Source: Oscillospiraceae bacterium
Lineage (GTDB): Bacteria; Bacillota; Clostridia; Oscillospirales; Oscillospiraceae
Length of the DNA stretch: 64,000 nt
Reading direction: 5' to 3'
NCBI GenBank assembly: GCA_022846095.1
Contig: AP025583.1
Coordinates: forward strand, 3,559,279-3,623,278
The notes below the pieces were generated by a model. The model was not told the DNA's origin, made no database searches, and saw nothing but the letters and a program-made list of their open reading frames with translations. Below, piece after piece: positions 42,562 to 51,838 of the stretch (positions are counted from its first letter, which is position 1; each line of letters opens with the position of its first letter). Made by a program: the position numbers and the translations under genes.

Positions 42562-43788
42562 ATGAGCGGTACCAAAAAAAGTTTTACCGTAACAAAGCGG
42601 TTGGCGCCGGATTACTATCCGGAGTTTCACTGCCTGATGGGGGATTGCCGATTCAGCTGCTGCCAGGGCGGCTGGAATATTGACTTTTCCCGGCGGGATT
42701 ACCTGAACATGAAGCAGGCGGCAAGGGGCACTTGTATTGAAGCCCTGGTTGGGGAGAGTACGCGCCGCCTGCGGGAGAGCGAAGAAAAATATGCCCAATT
42801 CCGTCTCAATGATACGGGAGTCTGCCTTTTGCAGGACGGCGACGGCCTGTGCCGCCTCCAGCTGGCCTGCGGAGAGCGGGCGCTTCCGGCGGTTTGCAGG
42901 GAGTTCCCCCGAACCGCGATCTATACGCCCGCGGGCTATGAGGCGTGCGCCTGTTCCACAGGCTGCGAGGCCGTACTCTATCAGCTCTACCAGAGGCGGG
43001 AAGGCTTGGGGTTTGTGGAGGAGCCGCTTAAGCAGAACCTCATAGCCGAGTTTTGCATCAGCGACGCTCTGGAGGGTATTTTTGAGCCCCTCCAGGAGCT
43101 GTGCATCGATATACTCCAGGACCGCCGCGCCCCCCTGCCCCGCCGGTTCCTCCTGCTGGGGCTCGTCCTGAAAGAGCTGGACCGGCGGGTACGCGCGGAG
43201 GGCACGCAGGGTCTGGAGGAGTGGCTTGCCCGTCAGCGGGCATTGGTGGAGGATCCCTCCAGTGCGGAGGCGCTGTCTGCGCTCCCCGGTAACAAGACCA
43301 TGTTCCTTTTGAATAACTTGAACCGGCTCATTGACCTTAACCCTTTCAGCCATGCGTTCCGGGCACAAAAAAATATAATTTTGGAGCGCTTCCAGATGCG
43401 CCGGGAGGACGACAGCGATCGTACAAAGGCCAAAGTCGATTTAAAATGGTACTTGGAGGCCGAACAGGCGCTCCGAAGCCGTTTTGGAGACTTGGATTTC
43501 TTCTTTGAAAACATCATGGTGAACAATGCCTTTTCCGTCAATTTCCCTTTGACGGAAAACTGTGAGGCCATTTGGGAAAACTATGTGACCTTTTGTTCCA
43601 CCTACAGCTTTTTCCGCTTTTTCGTCGTCAGTACCGCGCCTGAAAACGAACAGGAGTTGATTCAGACGCTGGTGTTGGCCTCCCGCGCCCTGCTGCATAA
43701 CCACGGCATGACGCAACTGGTTACCTTGAAGCTCTTCCAGAACGACAGCGCCACCCTGGCCCATATGGCGATCCTGGTCCAGGGTTAA
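42562..43788 (+). CDS. fliB: Flagellin lysine-N-methylase (FliB family)
   Basis: 408 residues from the ATG at 42562; GAGG lies 9-12 bases upstream. The cysteine-rich N-terminus (CLMGDCRFSCCQGGWNI; about 20-36) and the following CRLQLACGERALP and CREFPR motifs are characteristic of FliB, which methylates lysines of surface-exposed flagellin domains. It sits directly after flagellin B, past a strong terminator, so it may be transcribed by read-through or from an unseen promoter. Methylation may change adhesion or hydrophobicity of the filament. Confidence 0.92.
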   Translation: MSGTKKSFTVTKRLAPDYYPEFHCLMGDCRFSCCQGGWNIDFSRRDYLNMKQAARGTCIEALVGESTRRLRESEEKYAQFRLNDTGVCLLQDGDGLCRLQLACGERALPAVCREFPRTAIYTPAGYEACACSTGCEAVLYQLYQRREGLGFVEEPLKQNLIAEFCISDALEGIFEPLQELCIDILQDRRAPLPRRFLLLGLVLKELDRRVRAEGTQGLEEWLARQRALVEDPSSAEALSALPGNKTMFLLNNLNRLIDLNPFSHAFRAQKNIILERFQMRREDDSDRTKAKVDLKWYLEAEQALRSRFGDLDFFFENIMVNNAFSVNFPLTENCEAIWENYVTFCSTYSFFRFFVVSTAPENEQELIQTLVLASRALLHNHGMTQLVTLKLFQNDSATLAHMAILVQG

Positions 43789-43803
43789 TAGCGCAATTTC
43801 CCT

Positions 43804-43829
43804 TAAGTTTCCGCAAATTCCGCCGATAG
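43804..43829 (+). promoter_or_regulatory. Sigma-28 (FliA) promoter of yjfB
   Basis: TAAG-N14-GCCGATAG, 32 bp before the start codon. Confidence 0.8.
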
Positions 43830-43861
43830 ATCAAGTAGCCAACCCGAAAGGAGCTGAGCGC

Positions 43862-44035
43862 ATGGATATGATGAGCGGCATCGCGGCCATGAGCATGGAC
43901 ATGAGCGCCGCGAAGATCCAGCAGAGCGTCTCCACCGCCGTCACCAAGAAGGTCATGGACACCGAGGAGCTCGCCGCGCAGGAGCTGTTGAGGATGCTGC
44001 CCGCCAAGGGCGACTACATCGACACCTACGCCTGA
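43862..44035 (+). CDS. yjfB: YjfB family putative motility protein
   Basis: 57 residues, AAAGGAG upstream. It starts MDMMSGIAAMSMDMSAAK, then QQSVSTAVTKKVMDTEELAAQ-like helices and a short LLRMLPA segment near the end, the layout of the small YjfB motility proteins of Firmicutes. Function unknown; a perfect sigma-28 promoter ties it to late flagellar expression. Too short to be found by length filters. Confidence 0.85.
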   Translation: MDMMSGIAAMSMDMSAAKIQQSVSTAVTKKVMDTEELAAQELLRMLPAKGDYIDTYA

Positions 44036-44045
44036 CCTACACGCG

Positions 44046-44082
44046 AAAAGCGCCCTCTCCCGCACGGGAGAGGGCGCTTTTT
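44046..44082. terminator. Bidirectional terminator
   Basis: 16-bp stem AAAAGCGCCCTCTCCC with a 4-base loop; A4 and T5 flanks, between yjfB and the converging rubrerythrin gene. Confidence 0.92.
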
Positions 44083-44089
44083 CCATCTT

Positions 44090-44635
44090 TTATCTCCGGT
44101 AGGTGCACGGCTCAAAGGCCCCCACCGCGCCGCAGGTGCCGCAGGCGGCGGGCTGCTCGCCGTACACCGCGCCGCAGAACTGGCAGCGGTAACCCTGCCT
44201 CAGCTCAAAGGCCGGCTCCTCCTCCCCGGGCGCGGGCTGCGTCCTGCCCAGGCCGGAGAGCAGCTTCATAAACTGGTGCTCGTGGTCCTTTTCAATGGCG
44301 GCCACCCGCTCGAACAGGGAGGCCAGCTCCTCCATGCCCTCCTCCCGGGCCTGCCGGGCAAACTCCGGGTACATGCCGTGCCACTCCGCAAACTCCCCTG
44401 CGGCCGCCTCCCTGAGGTTCTTTGCGGTGTCCCCGCACGGGCCGTACAGCTGCTGGAACCAAAAGCGGGCGTGCATCATCTCGTTCTTGGCCATGCGCTC
44501 CAGGGCGTCCGCCACCTCGTCCAGGCCCTCCTTCCGGGCGGCCATGGCGTAAAAGGTGTACTTGTTGCGCGCCAGGGACTCCCCTGCCAGCGCCTGCTGC
44601 AAATTCTCCCTCGACTTTTTTCCTTCCAAATCCAT
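44090..44635 (-). CDS. Rubrerythrin
   Basis: 181 residues. The di-iron four-helix domain has LAGESLARNKY, KNEMMHARF (ExxH) and AIEKDHEHQF (second ExxH); a rubredoxin-like C-terminus carries CQFCG and CGTCG for one Fe. It reduces hydrogen peroxide in the cytoplasm of anaerobes. AAAGGA precedes the ATG. It is the last gene of a leftward run (ABC ATPase, MCP, FtsA-like, lipoprotein), with a 25-bp gap to the lipoprotein gene. Confidence 0.95.
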   Translation of the reverse strand: MDLEGKKSRENLQQALAGESLARNKYTFYAMAARKEGLDEVADALERMAKNEMMHARFWFQQLYGPCGDTAKNLREAAAGEFAEWHGMYPEFARQAREEGMEELASLFERVAAIEKDHEHQFMKLLSGLGRTQPAPGEEEPAFELRQGYRCQFCGAVYGEQPAACGTCGAVGAFEPCTYRR

Positions 44636-44660
44636 AACGGATACAGTCCTTTCTGTTTTC

Positions 44661-45434
44661 TTACTGCGGCAGCGCCAGCGCCGCCACGCCGCTCCCGCCC
44701 GGCTCCAGCCGGTAGAGGTGCCGCCTGTCCCCGGTGAGCATGTAGGTGCCCACGATGCGGTTCTCCTGCGCCCCGTCCCGCAGGTACACGTTCAGCCGCA
44801 GGCAGGGCACCCCGTCCACCAGCACCTGCCCCTCCACCGGATAGACCAGGTAGGTCCCCATGCTCTCCCCCTCCAGTCCGAGCTGCGTGGGCGACAGCTC
44901 CTTTAAAAACGCCACGGCGTCGTTGTTGGTCATGGGCTGCGCCGGGCGCGTCACGCTGCCCGCTGGGCGCTCCAGCTCCACCGTGCACCCGGTGGCCGTC
45001 CAGGCCAGGCTCAGGCGGAGTATCCGTCCGGCCTCCGCGGCCGGGCGGGCCAGGACCACCGCCCCCTCCTCCGCCGTGTAGTCGGGCGCCTCCGCCGCTC
45101 CGCCCGTGCCGTCCACAGGCTCAAACCCGTATGCCTCCCCGGTCAGAAGGGAGGCGTAATCCCCCACGGCCAGGCCGCCGGAGGGCAGCCCGGCGTAAGT
45201 ATACTGGTACGCCTCCGACTCCGCGCCCTCCACGGGCGCCTCTGCGGCGGTCAGCTCGTACCCCGCCTCCCCCAGGCTCTCGTCCAGGGATGGGATGTGC
45301 TCGCCCCCGATCTCGTAGGCCGCGGACGGCTCCGGCGCCCCGGCCTCATTCCCGCAGGCGGCCAGGGGCAGGCACAGGGCCGCGCACAGGGCGCATACCG
45401 CGATATAGTCCCTTTTCCAATGCTTCCACTTCAT
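44661..45434 (-). CDS. Predicted lipoprotein of unknown function
   Basis: 257 residues from the ATG at 45434, chosen because it gives a proper signal peptide (KWKHWKR, hydrophobic core, lipobox LAAC with Cys27); a start at 45488 overlapping the upstream gene by 14 bases is possible. The mature part is acidic and Pro/Ala/Gly-rich to about residue 60 and then beta-rich (LRLSLAWTATGCTVELERP, YLVYPVEGQVLVDGVPCLRLNVYL). No family is recognised. It would be anchored on the outer face of the membrane. Confidence 0.7.
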   Translation of the reverse strand: MKWKHWKRDYIAVCALCAALCLPLAACGNEAGAPEPSAAYEIGGEHIPSLDESLGEAGYELTAAEAPVEGAESEAYQYTYAGLPSGGLAVGDYASLLTGEAYGFEPVDGTGGAAEAPDYTAEEGAVVLARPAAEAGRILRLSLAWTATGCTVELERPAGSVTRPAQPMTNNDAVAFLKELSPTQLGLEGESMGTYLVYPVEGQVLVDGVPCLRLNVYLRDGAQENRIVGTYMLTGDRRHLYRLEPGGSGVAALALPQ

Positions 45435-45474
45435 CTGCAATTGCTGCGGCCCGGCGGCCTGTCCTCCCGCGCTT

Positions 45475-47325
45475 TTATTCGTCCTCATACTGTATCTGCA
45501 CGGCGTCCCCCTCCGTCAGCTCCCGGCTGAACTGCCCGTCCTCCCCGTTGACCCGCAGGGTTACCCGCCGGTCCAGGTGCTCAAAATCAATCCCCGAGTA
45601 TTCCAGCAAATCCATCAGGTAATACGGCGCCCCGTCCGGCTTGGCCGGGAGCGTCAGGGGGGCGCCGTTGAGGAACAGCCGCCGTCCCGCCGTTTCCGCT
45701 CCGCCGCCCGCCTGGGCGGGGCTGGCCGGGGCGGACGCCTGCGGCGGGGCCAGCAGGATTTCATCCCCGCTCTCCAGCCTCCGCCCGCCCTCGGCGGGCG
45801 CGCCGTTCACCAGCGCCGACGGCCAGCGCGCCTCGCCCACCGCCTCCGCCAGCGTCCGGACGGCGGGCGCGCCGGGCCGGGCGGGCGTAAAGTCGATCCG
45901 GTCCCCCGCGTGGACCACCGTGGAGGGCGGGGCCTCCCTTTCGTTAATCCGCAGCACGCAGGGCTCGGCCGGGGCGCCGTGGAACACCACCCGCCCGCCG
46001 TCCACCAGGACGGACAGCGCCTGCCCCGTCCGACCGATAAGGTCGCTGTAGACATACCCGTTCATCAGCAGCACGTCCAGGGCGGTGAGCGACCCGCTGC
46101 GGAACAGCTTGGCGGGTTGGCCGTTCAGGGTCACCCGGCAGCTGTCGTTGATCAGCCCCAGCCCGGCGGAGACGGCGATACCCAGGGGGGTCGCCAGCTC
46201 CGGGTCGTTGAGGTCCTCCTGCTCGGAAAAGGCGCTCTTTTGGAAATGCTCCCCCGCCACGGCCACCCGCCGCGGGTCCATGCCCAGAGTCCGGGCCATC
46301 AGCTCCTTCAGCCCGTCCAGCTTGCTGCCGCCTCCGGCCAGGAAGAGGGCGGACGGCGCGCCGCCGTTCAGATCGACGATCCGTCGGCAAAGCTCTTCCG
46401 CCAGCGCCTGCGCGGGCTGCTCCACCGCCTGCCACAGCGCCTCCCGCGCCACCTGCTGCTCCAGGCCCAGAATATCGCGGAATTCTTGCGGCTCCCCGCC
46501 GGACAGGCCCGCTTTCAGGCGCTCCGCCGTGGGGAAGTCCACCAGGAAGGCGCGCATAATGGCCTCGGTGATCTCGTCGCCCGCCACGGTGGCCATGGTG
46601 TAGCCAACCACGCTGCCGTCCCGGCAGGCCGCGACGTCGGACGTCCCGGCCCCAATATCCGCCATGACCAGGTTCAGAAGCCGCAGGTCGGCGGGGATGG
46701 CCACGTTGAGCGCGGCGATGGGCTCCAGCGTCAGGCTGGCCACCTCCAGCCCCGAGCGCCCCATGGCGGTGTAGAGGCTCTCCACCACCTCCGCGGGCAG
46801 GAAGGTCGCCACCACCTCCGCCTCCAGCTCCTGCCCGTTATGGCCCCGGAGGGTGGAGAGGGGGTAGCGGTCCAGCAGGTATTGGGAGACGGTGTAGCCC
46901 ACCAGGAAAAAGCGCCCGCCCGCCTCCCCGTCATCTGAGAGCGCCCGCTCCGCCTCGGAGACCGCGCCCGCCTCCAGCTGGCCGATCAGCTCGTCGTCCA
47001 CCCGGCGCACCCCGGGCAGGCTGAGGGCGAAGCGCCCGCGCTCCATGCGCAGCGCGCGCCCCGCCGCCGCGATGGACACCCGCCTGAGGCTGCGGCCCAG
47101 CCGCTCCCCCAGGCGCCGGGCCACCCGGGCCGCCATGTTCGCCACCTGGTCGATGTCCTCGATCTGCCCGTCCAGCATGGCGCGCTTCTGGTGCTCGGCC
47201 CGCTCGATGGCCAGCACCTGAAAGCGCTCCCCCTCAGGCCGCCCCGCCACGCCGATGATGCTGCGCGTGCCGATGTCCAGGGCGAACACCAGCTCCCGCT
47301 CCTGCTCCTTGTTTGCTTCCGTCAA
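45475..47325 (-). CDS. FtsA/PilM-like actin-fold ATPase with C-terminal beta-grasp-like extension
   Basis: 616 residues from a TTG at 47325 (GGAGG 8 bases upstream); a GTG at 47352 has no ribosome site. Residues about 10-380 are an FtsA-type actin fold: phosphate loop ALDIGTRSIIGV, MADIGAGTSDVA and LAGGGSKLDG. Beyond about 385 there are at least three short repeated modules of the form 'VNG/INE..GD.I', suggesting beta-grasp or DUF3642-like folds (ALVNGAPAEGGRRLESGDE; LRVNGEDGQFSRELTEGD). Not the standard FtsA length (about 420). It could be a pilus or polarity scaffold. It lies behind an MCP gene. Confidence 0.75.
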   Translation of the reverse strand: MTEANKEQERELVFALDIGTRSIIGVAGRPEGERFQVLAIERAEHQKRAMLDGQIEDIDQVANMAARVARRLGERLGRSLRRVSIAAAGRALRMERGRFALSLPGVRRVDDELIGQLEAGAVSEAERALSDDGEAGGRFFLVGYTVSQYLLDRYPLSTLRGHNGQELEAEVVATFLPAEVVESLYTAMGRSGLEVASLTLEPIAALNVAIPADLRLLNLVMADIGAGTSDVAACRDGSVVGYTMATVAGDEITEAIMRAFLVDFPTAERLKAGLSGGEPQEFRDILGLEQQVAREALWQAVEQPAQALAEELCRRIVDLNGGAPSALFLAGGGSKLDGLKELMARTLGMDPRRVAVAGEHFQKSAFSEQEDLNDPELATPLGIAVSAGLGLINDSCRVTLNGQPAKLFRSGSLTALDVLLMNGYVYSDLIGRTGQALSVLVDGGRVVFHGAPAEPCVLRINEREAPPSTVVHAGDRIDFTPARPGAPAVRTLAEAVGEARWPSALVNGAPAEGGRRLESGDEILLAPPQASAPASPAQAGGGAETAGRRLFLNGAPLTLPAKPDGAPYYLMDLLEYSGIDFEHLDRRVTLRVNGEDGQFSRELTEGDAVQIQYEDE

Positions 47326-47415
47326 TCCCGACGCCTCCGTCCCGTGGCGCACCGCCGCGCAGCGGGGCGGCCGCCCGCAGGCAGGCCGTCCCGCTGTATG
47401 CCGCCCTAGCTTTGG

Positions 47416-49221
47416 TTAATACTTGCTGAATACGCTCTGCGCCATACCCGCGGAACCCGCCGGAAAGTCCTCCTGCCCGGTCTCGTCCTCCTGCCCCGCC
47501 GCGGGGTAGGACGCGCCGCCCTCCGCCCGGCGCAGACGGAAGCGGGTCATGAGCTGCCGCATCAGCGTGGCCTGGGAGGACAGCTCCTCGCTGGCCGCCG
47601 CCGACTCCTCGCTGGTGGCGGAGTTGGTCTGCACCACGGCGGAGATCTGCTCGATCCCCTCGGTGACCTGGGAGATGCTCTCGGCCTCGTGCTCCATGGC
47701 GCCGCTGATCTCGATGACCTTGCCTACCGCCACGCCCGCCAGCTCGATGGTCTCCTGCAGCGCGGTGGAGACGTGGTTGACCAGCTCACTGCCCCGCTCC
47801 ACCGCCTGGATGGAGCCCTCGATCAGCTCCTTTGTGGCCTTCGCCGCCTGATCGGACTTGGAGGCCAGGTTGCGCACCTCGTCGGCCACCACCGCGAAGC
47901 CCTTCCCGGCGGTCCCCGCCCGGGCCGCCTCCACGGCGGCGTTCAGGGCCAGCAGGTTGGTCTGGAAGGCGATATTCTCGATGGTGGCGATGATCTTGGA
48001 GATCTCCTGGGAGGACTTGGTGATGTTGTCCATGGCCCCCACCATCTCCTGCATGTACCGGTCGCACTCGGTCACCTTGCCGCCGGCCGCCTCCGAGCTC
48101 TCCCTGGACTGCTGGGCGGACGCCGCGTTGGCCTTGGCGCTGTTGGCGATCTCGTTGATGGTGGCGGACAGCTCCTGCACGGCGCTGGCCTGCTCCGTGG
48201 CCCCCTGTGCCAGGGCCTGGGCGCCGGTGGAGACCTGATCCGCCCCCGCCGCCACCTGGTCCGCGCTCTGGCGCATCTGCCCCAGCACGTCGCTGAGGTT
48301 GTGGTTGATCTTGCGCATATCCTCCAGCAGCGGGGCAAAGTCCCCGATGTACACGGCGGTGTTTTCGGAGCGCACGTTGAAGTTGCCCTCCGCCATCTCG
48401 CTCAGCAGGCGGCCCACGTCCCGTACCACGCCGGAGAGCCCATCCACGATGGTCCGGGTGGACGCGGCCAGCTCGCCCACCTCGTCCTTTGTCCGGATCT
48501 CGGGTACGGGCTCGGAGAGGTTGCCCTGGGCCAGGTGGGCCAGGCGGGCGCTGCACGCCTGCATGGGCTTTGCGATACCGTTGGCAATCCGGGTGCCCAG
48601 AACCAGGGACAGCAGGACCGAGACTGCGATGAGCGCGATCCCCACGGCCATGGCGACGATGCTCAGGGTGTCGTTCTGACTCTCGGTGTCCCCGCCGTTG
48701 CTCACCTTCATGTCCATCAGGCCGGACAGGTTGTCGTAGACCGCTACGTAGACGGGATCCAGTTCGTCCACCAGCCGCTCCTGCACCGCCTGAACCGCCG
48801 AGGTCTCGTCGGTGGCGCCCTGGCTCATGAGGGTCTTGGCCAGCGGCAGGTACTGGGCCCAAGCCGTCTGGATCGCCTGGTATTTGGCCTTGGCCGCGTC
48901 GGACTGGAGGGTGGGCTCCACTGCGGCCAGGTAGTTTTCAAAATTCCCGGCCTGCTTGTCCACGTTCACCTGGGCGGCGGACATATCCGCGTCGTTAAAA
49001 TACGAGATCGCGTCGTGCACGTTCCCGTCGATCCGGCAAAAGGCCGCCATGGCCTTGCCCAAATCGCCCTGGGCGTACCCGTAATTGTCCATGGCGTAGT
49101 CGTAGCGGTCCGAGATGGTGCGCAGCATCACCAGGGTAAAAATCGCCGCGATGCTGGCCAGCACCACGCAGACCACAAACCCAGTAATCAGCTTCCTCTT
49201 AATCTTCATGTTTTTAAACAT
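47416..49221 (-). CDS. Methyl-accepting chemotaxis protein
   Basis: 601 residues, AGGAGG before the ATG. Helix about 13-33, four-helix-bundle MCP sensor to about 180 ([17 protein letters not shown]), second helix about 188-210, HAMP, then the signalling domain with [19 protein letters not shown] at the tip. Unlike the first MCP it has a long acidic C-terminal tail (about 575-601). It lies 16 bp after the ABC ATPase gene. Confidence 0.95.
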   Translation of the reverse strand: MFKNMKIKRKLITGFVVCVVLASIAAIFTLVMLRTISDRYDYAMDNYGYAQGDLGKAMAAFCRIDGNVHDAISYFNDADMSAAQVNVDKQAGNFENYLAAVEPTLQSDAAKAKYQAIQTAWAQYLPLAKTLMSQGATDETSAVQAVQERLVDELDPVYVAVYDNLSGLMDMKVSNGGDTESQNDTLSIVAMAVGIALIAVSVLLSLVLGTRIANGIAKPMQACSARLAHLAQGNLSEPVPEIRTKDEVGELAASTRTIVDGLSGVVRDVGRLLSEMAEGNFNVRSENTAVYIGDFAPLLEDMRKINHNLSDVLGQMRQSADQVAAGADQVSTGAQALAQGATEQASAVQELSATINEIANSAKANAASAQQSRESSEAAGGKVTECDRYMQEMVGAMDNITKSSQEISKIIATIENIAFQTNLLALNAAVEAARAGTAGKGFAVVADEVRNLASKSDQAAKATKELIEGSIQAVERGSELVNHVSTALQETIELAGVAVGKVIEISGAMEHEAESISQVTEGIEQISAVVQTNSATSEESAAASEELSSQATLMRQLMTRFRLRRAEGGASYPAAGQEDETGQEDFPAGSAGMAQSVFSKY

Positions 49222-49237
49222 GACCGTTCCTCCTCAT

Positions 49238-50032
49238 TTACTTCCCGGCGCGCCCTGCGGGCGGCCTGGGGCATATCGTCCGGCTGAGCGCCGGTTTTTT
49301 CAGCACAATCCCGCCCGTACCCGCCAGGGTCTTCCCGGTGAGATCGCCGTACCTGCCCTGCTTCACGTCGGCGGCAATTTTTCCGTCCACCAGCGTGACC
49401 ACCCGCCTGCGCAGGATATTGACGAAGGTGCTGGCGTGGGTCGCCATAATCACGGTGGTACCCTGGCGGTTGAGCTCCATCAGCAGGTGCAGGATGTCCC
49501 AGATATTGTCCTCGTCCAGGTTCGCGGTCACCTCGTCCAGCACCAGGATGGGCGGGCTGTTAATCAGCGCCCGGGCCAGTTCGACCCGGCGGCACTCTCC
49601 GATGGACAGCTCCCCGGGGTACTTCTCCGCCGCGCCGGACATGCCCACCAGGCTCAGCGCCTTTTCCACCCGCCTGTCCAGCGCGTGCCCGCCCTCGGTA
49701 ATACGGGCGATGACAGACAGGTTCTCCCCCACCGTCCGCTTGCGCATCAGCCGCTGCTCCTGCCAGACCTGCCCGAACATGCGCCGCACCTGCGGGCGGC
49801 GCCACGGCGGGGCCTTGGAGAGGTTCAGCCCGTCCAGCCGGACGGCGCCCTCCTCGGGCCGCAGCTCCCCGGTGATCAGCTTCAGCAGGGTGCTCTTCCC
49901 CGCCCCGCTGCTGCCGATCAGGGAGACGAACTCCCCCTGGCGGATGGTCAGGTCGATCCCGCTCACCGCCGCCCGCAGCTTTTTTTCCCACTTGTAGTAT
50001 TTGGCCGCGTGCTCCAGCTGAATCGTCGGCAT
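49238..50032 (-). CDS. ABC transporter ATP-binding protein, FtsE-like, without adjacent permease
   Basis: 264 residues from the ATG at 50032 (AAGGGG upstream). Walker A GSSGAGKS, signature LSIGECRRVELARAL (a variant of LSGGQ), Walker B ILVLDEV and the His switch ATHAS are all present. Closest pattern is FtsE/LolD-type ATPases. No FtsX-like permease is encoded next to it; downstream genes are an MCP and an FtsA-like protein. It may pair with a permease elsewhere or act in a nontransport role. Confidence 0.88.
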   Translation of the reverse strand: MPTIQLEHAAKYYKWEKKLRAAVSGIDLTIRQGEFVSLIGSSGAGKSTLLKLITGELRPEEGAVRLDGLNLSKAPPWRRPQVRRMFGQVWQEQRLMRKRTVGENLSVIARITEGGHALDRRVEKALSLVGMSGAAEKYPGELSIGECRRVELARALINSPPILVLDEVTANLDEDNIWDILHLLMELNRQGTTVIMATHASTFVNILRRRVVTLVDGKIAADVKQGRYGDLTGKTLAGTGGIVLKKPALSRTICPRPPAGRAGK

Positions 50033-50070
50033 CCATTGCTCGCCCCTTACGCCCCAAGTCCATCGACCCC

Positions 50071-50099
50071 TATACAACCGGCCGTTTTTCTGCTATAAT
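50071..50099 (+). promoter_or_regulatory. Candidate sigma-A promoter of the C39 peptidase
   Basis: TATACA, 17 bp, perfect TATAAT, about 36 bp before the start codon. Confidence 0.45.
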
Positions 50100-50134
50100 T
50101 TACAATAATCTTCTTGCGGAAGGAGGCCGGGATC

Positions 50135-51001
50135 TTGGACCAAAAACCGCCCGCATCCAGGTGGAAAACCGCCGTCCTTATCGCTCTGCTCGCCCTGCTC
50201 TGTATCGGCGGCGCGGAGCTGGTGGCCTGCCGTTTTGCCGATCCCGCCCTCTACCACAGGATTACGGCGCCCGTGGTCCGGCAGCTCCGGGGCCTGCGGG
50301 CGTCCCTGGCCTCCCTCCGCCCCGCCCCCACCCCCTCCCCCACGCCGGAGGCGGTGGAGGAGCGCCAGTACGCCGGGGATCCCGCTCTCTGGTCGCAGCT
50401 GTCCGCCGACCCCGCCGTCACGCGGCTGGAGGAGCGGGACGGGCGTGAGATCCTCACGGGGGGCGCGGTGGAGGTGCCCTACTTCAACCAGGCCGACCCG
50501 GCGTGGTGCGAGCAGAGCTACGGCACCGACACCATCGGGAAATACGGCTGCGGCCCCACCGCCATGGCCATGGCCGTCGGGGCGCTGACCGGGGAAGCGC
50601 CCACCCCCGCCGCGCTGGCCGCGTGGGCCAGCGAGAACGGCCACTGGGCCTCCGGCAGCGGTTCCAGGCTCTCCATCGTGGAGGGCGCCGCCGCCGCGTA
50701 CGGCCTGGACGCGCAGTCCTGCACCGTGTTCGAGGCCGACCGCCTGCTCCAGGAGCTCTCCGCCGGGAAGCTGGGCGTGGCCCTGGTGCGCGCGGGCCAT
50801 TTCACCCAGGGCGGGCATTTCATCCTGCTGCGGGGGGCCACCCTGGACGGCGGCGTGCTGGTGGCCGACCCCAACAGCCGGGAGCGCAGCCTCTCCGTCT
50901 GGGATCCGCAGCTCATCCTGGACGAGCTCTCGGCCAGCAGGAGCGACGGCGCGCCCCTCTGGTTTCTCTCCCCCGCCCAGCCCGGCCTGGAGGCCGGCTG
51001 A
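50135..51001 (+). CDS. C39-like (papain-fold) peptidase, membrane-anchored
   Basis: 288 residues from a TTG at 50135 with GGAGG 8 bases upstream (another TTG at 50114 has none). One signal-anchor helix (about 8-28), a Pro-rich linker (PAPTPSPTPE), then a C39-like peptidase domain from about 110: catalytic Cys in KYGCGPTAMAM, His in GGHFILLRG and Asp in VADPNS. It is probably an extracellular cysteine peptidase or amidase. It is divergent from the ABC gene and followed by its own terminator. Confidence 0.85.
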   Translation: MDQKPPASRWKTAVLIALLALLCIGGAELVACRFADPALYHRITAPVVRQLRGLRASLASLRPAPTPSPTPEAVEERQYAGDPALWSQLSADPAVTRLEERDGREILTGGAVEVPYFNQADPAWCEQSYGTDTIGKYGCGPTAMAMAVGALTGEAPTPAALAAWASENGHWASGSGSRLSIVEGAAAAYGLDAQSCTVFEADRLLQELSAGKLGVALVRAGHFTQGGHFILLRGATLDGGVLVADPNSRERSLSVWDPQLILDELSASRSDGAPLWFLSPAQPGLEAG

Positions 51002-51016
51002 GCCGTACATCCGGCA

Positions 51017-51049
51017 AGGCAATGCCCCCAACGGGGCATTGCCTTTTTT
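51017..51049. terminator. Intrinsic terminator
   Basis: 12-bp stem AGGCAATGCCCC, 4-base loop, then T6, between the peptidase gene and the converging flgN gene. Confidence 0.88.
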
Positions 51050-51055
51050 ATGCCG

Positions 51056-51445
51056 TCAGCCGCCGTAGCAGGAGCGGCGGCCGCACAGCCTGAGGTTGAT
51101 GCGCTTGTCCAGCGCCACCAGCTGCTCCAGCAGGCGGCGGTTCAGGGCCACCTGGGCCTCCACCGGCCTTTCCGCCGCATCCAGCGCCGGCAGGCCCGCG
51201 GTGAGCGCGTCGAAGCGCTCCCCGTCGTCCCCCGACAGGTCGCACCGCTTCAGTCCGATGTACGCCTGGAGCTCCTGGAGCTCCAGCACGGACTTCTGCC
51301 GCTGGGAGAGCAGCAGGCGCACCGAGGCCTGGTCCTGCCGCTCCACCGCCTCGCCCAGCTCCTTCGTCAGGCTCGTGGTCTCGGTCAGCTTGCCGTAGAG
51401 CTTCTTCTCCAGCGCCAGCAGCTCCTCCAAATCCCGCTTCTCCAT
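51056..51445 (-). CDS. flgN: FlgN-like flagellar export chaperone
   Basis: 129 residues, almost entirely helical with leucine/glutamine heptads (LEELLALEKKLYGKLTE, LLLSQRQKSVLELQELQ), the coiled-coil pattern of FlgN. The ATG at 51445 is one base past the fliS stop, with GGGGAG upstream. FlgN guides the hook-filament junction proteins to the export gate. The assignment rests on fold pattern and position in the fliD-fliS operon; sequence conservation in this family is low. Confidence 0.7.
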   Translation of the reverse strand: MEKRDLEELLALEKKLYGKLTETTSLTKELGEAVERQDQASVRLLLSQRQKSVLELQELQAYIGLKRCDLSGDDGERFDALTAGLPALDAAERPVEAQVALNRRLLEQLVALDKRINLRLCGRRSCYGG

Positions 51446-51446
51446 G

Positions 51447-51821
51447 CTACCGCTCCCCGCCGGCCTTTTCCGCCGCATGAAAGCTGTCGCGCAGGTCCGT
51501 CAGCATGGGCTTGACCCGCCTGAGCTCGTTCATGTTCCGCCCCACCTTAATCCGGCTGAGCTCGTAGCAGAAGAAGTCGTACAGCCGGTGCAGCTCGGCG
51601 CTGATGGGGTACTGGCGGTCCAGCGTGTCGTCCAGATAGCGGATGATGTCGGCGCACCGGTCGGCCGAGGCCTCAAAGAGCGGGTAATCCTGCCGCTCCA
51701 GAGCCAGCTCCGCCCGGGTAATCCGTTTCACCAGTTCGTCGTAGAGCAGGAGCAGCAGCTCCCCCTGCGTCATCGTATTGACGGACTGCTCCTTGTACTG
51801 CTGATAGCCCCGTATGTCCAT
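51447..51821 (-). CDS. fliS: Flagellin export chaperone FliS
   Basis: 124 residues from the ATG at 51821, AAAGGA upstream. GYQQYKEQSVNTMTQGELLLLLYDELVKRI at the N-terminus is the FliS signature (here spanning about residues 5-34) and the rest forms the helical bundle that holds the flagellin C-terminus. It lies 17 bp behind fliD and one base before flgN. It would serve whichever flagellin is expressed. Confidence 0.95.
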   Translation of the reverse strand: MDIRGYQQYKEQSVNTMTQGELLLLLYDELVKRITRAELALERQDYPLFEASADRCADIIRYLDDTLDRQYPISAELHRLYDFFCYELSRIKVGRNMNELRRVKPMLTDLRDSFHAAEKAGGER

Positions 51822-51838
51822 GCGCTCGGTCCTTTCTG

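Noticed and set aside
47689-49287. Long open frame (532 codons) opposite the second MCP
   Set aside because: Antisense shadow; the MCP on the minus strand is fully conserved.
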